From assembly GCA_913009765.1 (NCBI GenBank), contig CAJVYT010000066.1, forward strand, positions 1 to 14,063: a stretch of DNA of 14,063 bases, given 5' to 3'. Both the position numbers and the translations under genes were made by a program. Position 1 is the first letter of the stretch, and each line of letters starts with the position of its first letter. The stretch comes from an uncultured candidate division Zixibacteria bacterium. Its GTDB lineage: Bacteria; Zixibacteria; MSB-5A5; GN15; FEB-12. This document shows positions 13,384-14,063 of this stretch, piece after piece. The notes beneath the pieces are model-generated. The model saw only the letters and a list, made by a program, of their open reading frames with translations. It was not told the DNA's origin and searched no databases.

Positions 13384-14025
13384 ATGAAAAGAGCTTTAAA
13401 CCTATTTAATTACTCAGTACTATTGTTAATATTTTTTCTAATTCTTATTTTTGAAAAAAGTAGTGTTGCTAAAAGTAATGTTACTAAAAAAGAAGCCGTT
13501 AACGCTATTTTTAAATCATCACTTGATTTAGAAAAACCTGATATAATCTATATTAATTCACAACTAATATTACAAAACTATACAATAGTTGAAAATATTT
13601 TTGAAGAACAGCCATTTGTGGATAAGATGTCAAATAATCTTCCTCCTGATTTACCGGATGGTATTAGAAATAACATTCAGGCTACTAAAATTCTTTTCTC
13701 CGAAAGGAAGCGTTTTAATGCTGAAGGCAAAGAAACAACAACTATCAAATTACCTTTTGACAATACAGAGTCAGCTGGGACTCAAAAATATTTCCACCTG
13801 TTAGGGCCAATTCAGGACACTCTACAGAAAGGGAAACTTCTATGTGTCGATGAACTGGATACGAAACTGCATCCTAAATTAACTCTGAATATTATTAGAA
13901 TGTTCCATAATAAAGAGATTAATAAAAATGGTGCACAATTGATTTTTGCTACCCATGATACAAATTTACTATCAGCTGGACTGTTTAGGCGTGACCAGAT
14001 TTATTTTACTGAAAAGAATCATGTT
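13384..14025 (+). CDS. Truncated AAA15-type ATPase C-terminal half behind a signal-like N-terminus
   Basis: The ATG at 13384 has a strong RBS (GGGAGG, 13373-13378), and 214 codons are open up to the adapter, so the 3' end is missing. Residues 1-29 look like a signal peptide or membrane anchor (YSVLLLIFFLILIF). From about residue 66 the protein matches the C-terminal half of COG1106/AAA15 ATPases: the signature-like ESAGTQKYF (129-137), Walker B KLLCVDELDTKLHP (151-164), the switch ATHD (189-192) and FRRDQIYF (201-208). The N-terminal Walker A domain, normally about 200 residues, is absent, so ATP hydrolysis by this product alone is unlikely. COG1106 proteins are often found in defence loci with an RloB partner, which would lie beyond the contig. 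A decayed gene, a real fusion or an assembly chimera are all possible. Confidence 0.6.
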
Positions 14026-14063
14026 AGATCGGAAGAGCACACGTCTGAACTCCAGTCACACTG
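14026..14063. other. Illumina adapter with first index bases (contig-end artefact)
   Basis: Positions 14026-14059 match the TruSeq indexed-adapter sequence exactly. The last four bases, ACTG, are the reverse complement of the end of the index ATATCAGT at 95-102, so both contig ends come from the same library. Genomic sequence stops at about 14025. Confidence 0.98.

Noticed and set aside
137..14025. CRISPR array, tRNA, rRNA or transposase genes
   Set aside because: No regularly spaced direct repeats, cloverleaf-like genes, rRNA stretches or transposase motifs were seen on either strand by eye.
103..14059. 34-bp terminal inverted repeat at the two ends, like a transposon or linear replicon
   Set aside because: Both copies are Illumina adapter sequence (103-136 with one mismatch, 14026-14059 exact).

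Overview
The window is a metagenome-style contig of about 14 kb. Both ends are Illumina library adapter, so the biological sequence runs from about 137 to 14025. The genome is AT-rich and Gram-negative: there are two Sec-exported envelope proteins, one of them an outer-membrane barrel ending in Phe, and two inner-membrane systems. Shine-Dalgarno sites are present before many genes but missing before some. A TAnnTTTG-like element precedes the sigma-factor gene. Together these fit an uncultured lineage of the FCB group, but no marker gene here fixes the phylum.

Left block (137-5165), all on the + strand. A 5'-truncated YhaM-type HD exonuclease gene is tightly coupled to fetA and fetB (a putative iron exporter of the FetAB/YbbLM family). 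A second unit follows: a cytochrome bd-like CydA protein fused to two c-type haem domains, then a second CydA-like membrane protein. By eye, the haem-ligand positions of classical CydA look divided between these two subunits. A strong terminator closes the block.

Middle block (5166-7530), accessory in character. It holds hairpin-rich intergenic repeats, a double-domain GNAT acetyltransferase, and a minus-strand P-loop nucleotide kinase-like gene. Upstream of that kinase gene lie three perfect 9-bp hairpins in a row. The last is a minus-strand intrinsic terminator with a C-rich loop, so this is either a small RNA or an attenuator leader.

Right block (7562-13256). An ECF sigma factor gene overlaps the gene for a soluble zinc-binding anti-sigma factor whose Cys/His spacing resembles the redox switch RsrA. 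Downstream is a four-gene envelope operon: an RND/MMPL permease, a periplasmic LolA-like protein, an outer-membrane barrel and a DUF2892 membrane protein. A two-part motif is shared between the sigma-gene upstream region and the region before the RND gene. This suggests that both are controlled by the same factor, possibly this sigma factor, so that a thiol or metal signal would adjust export or trafficking of a hydrophobic envelope substrate.

Right edge (13384-14025). The contig breaks off inside an ORF that joins a signal-peptide-like N-terminus to the C-terminal half of an AAA15-type ATPase (COG1106, the RloA/AbiLii-like group). It could be the edge of a defence locus, a decayed gene or an assembly chimera.
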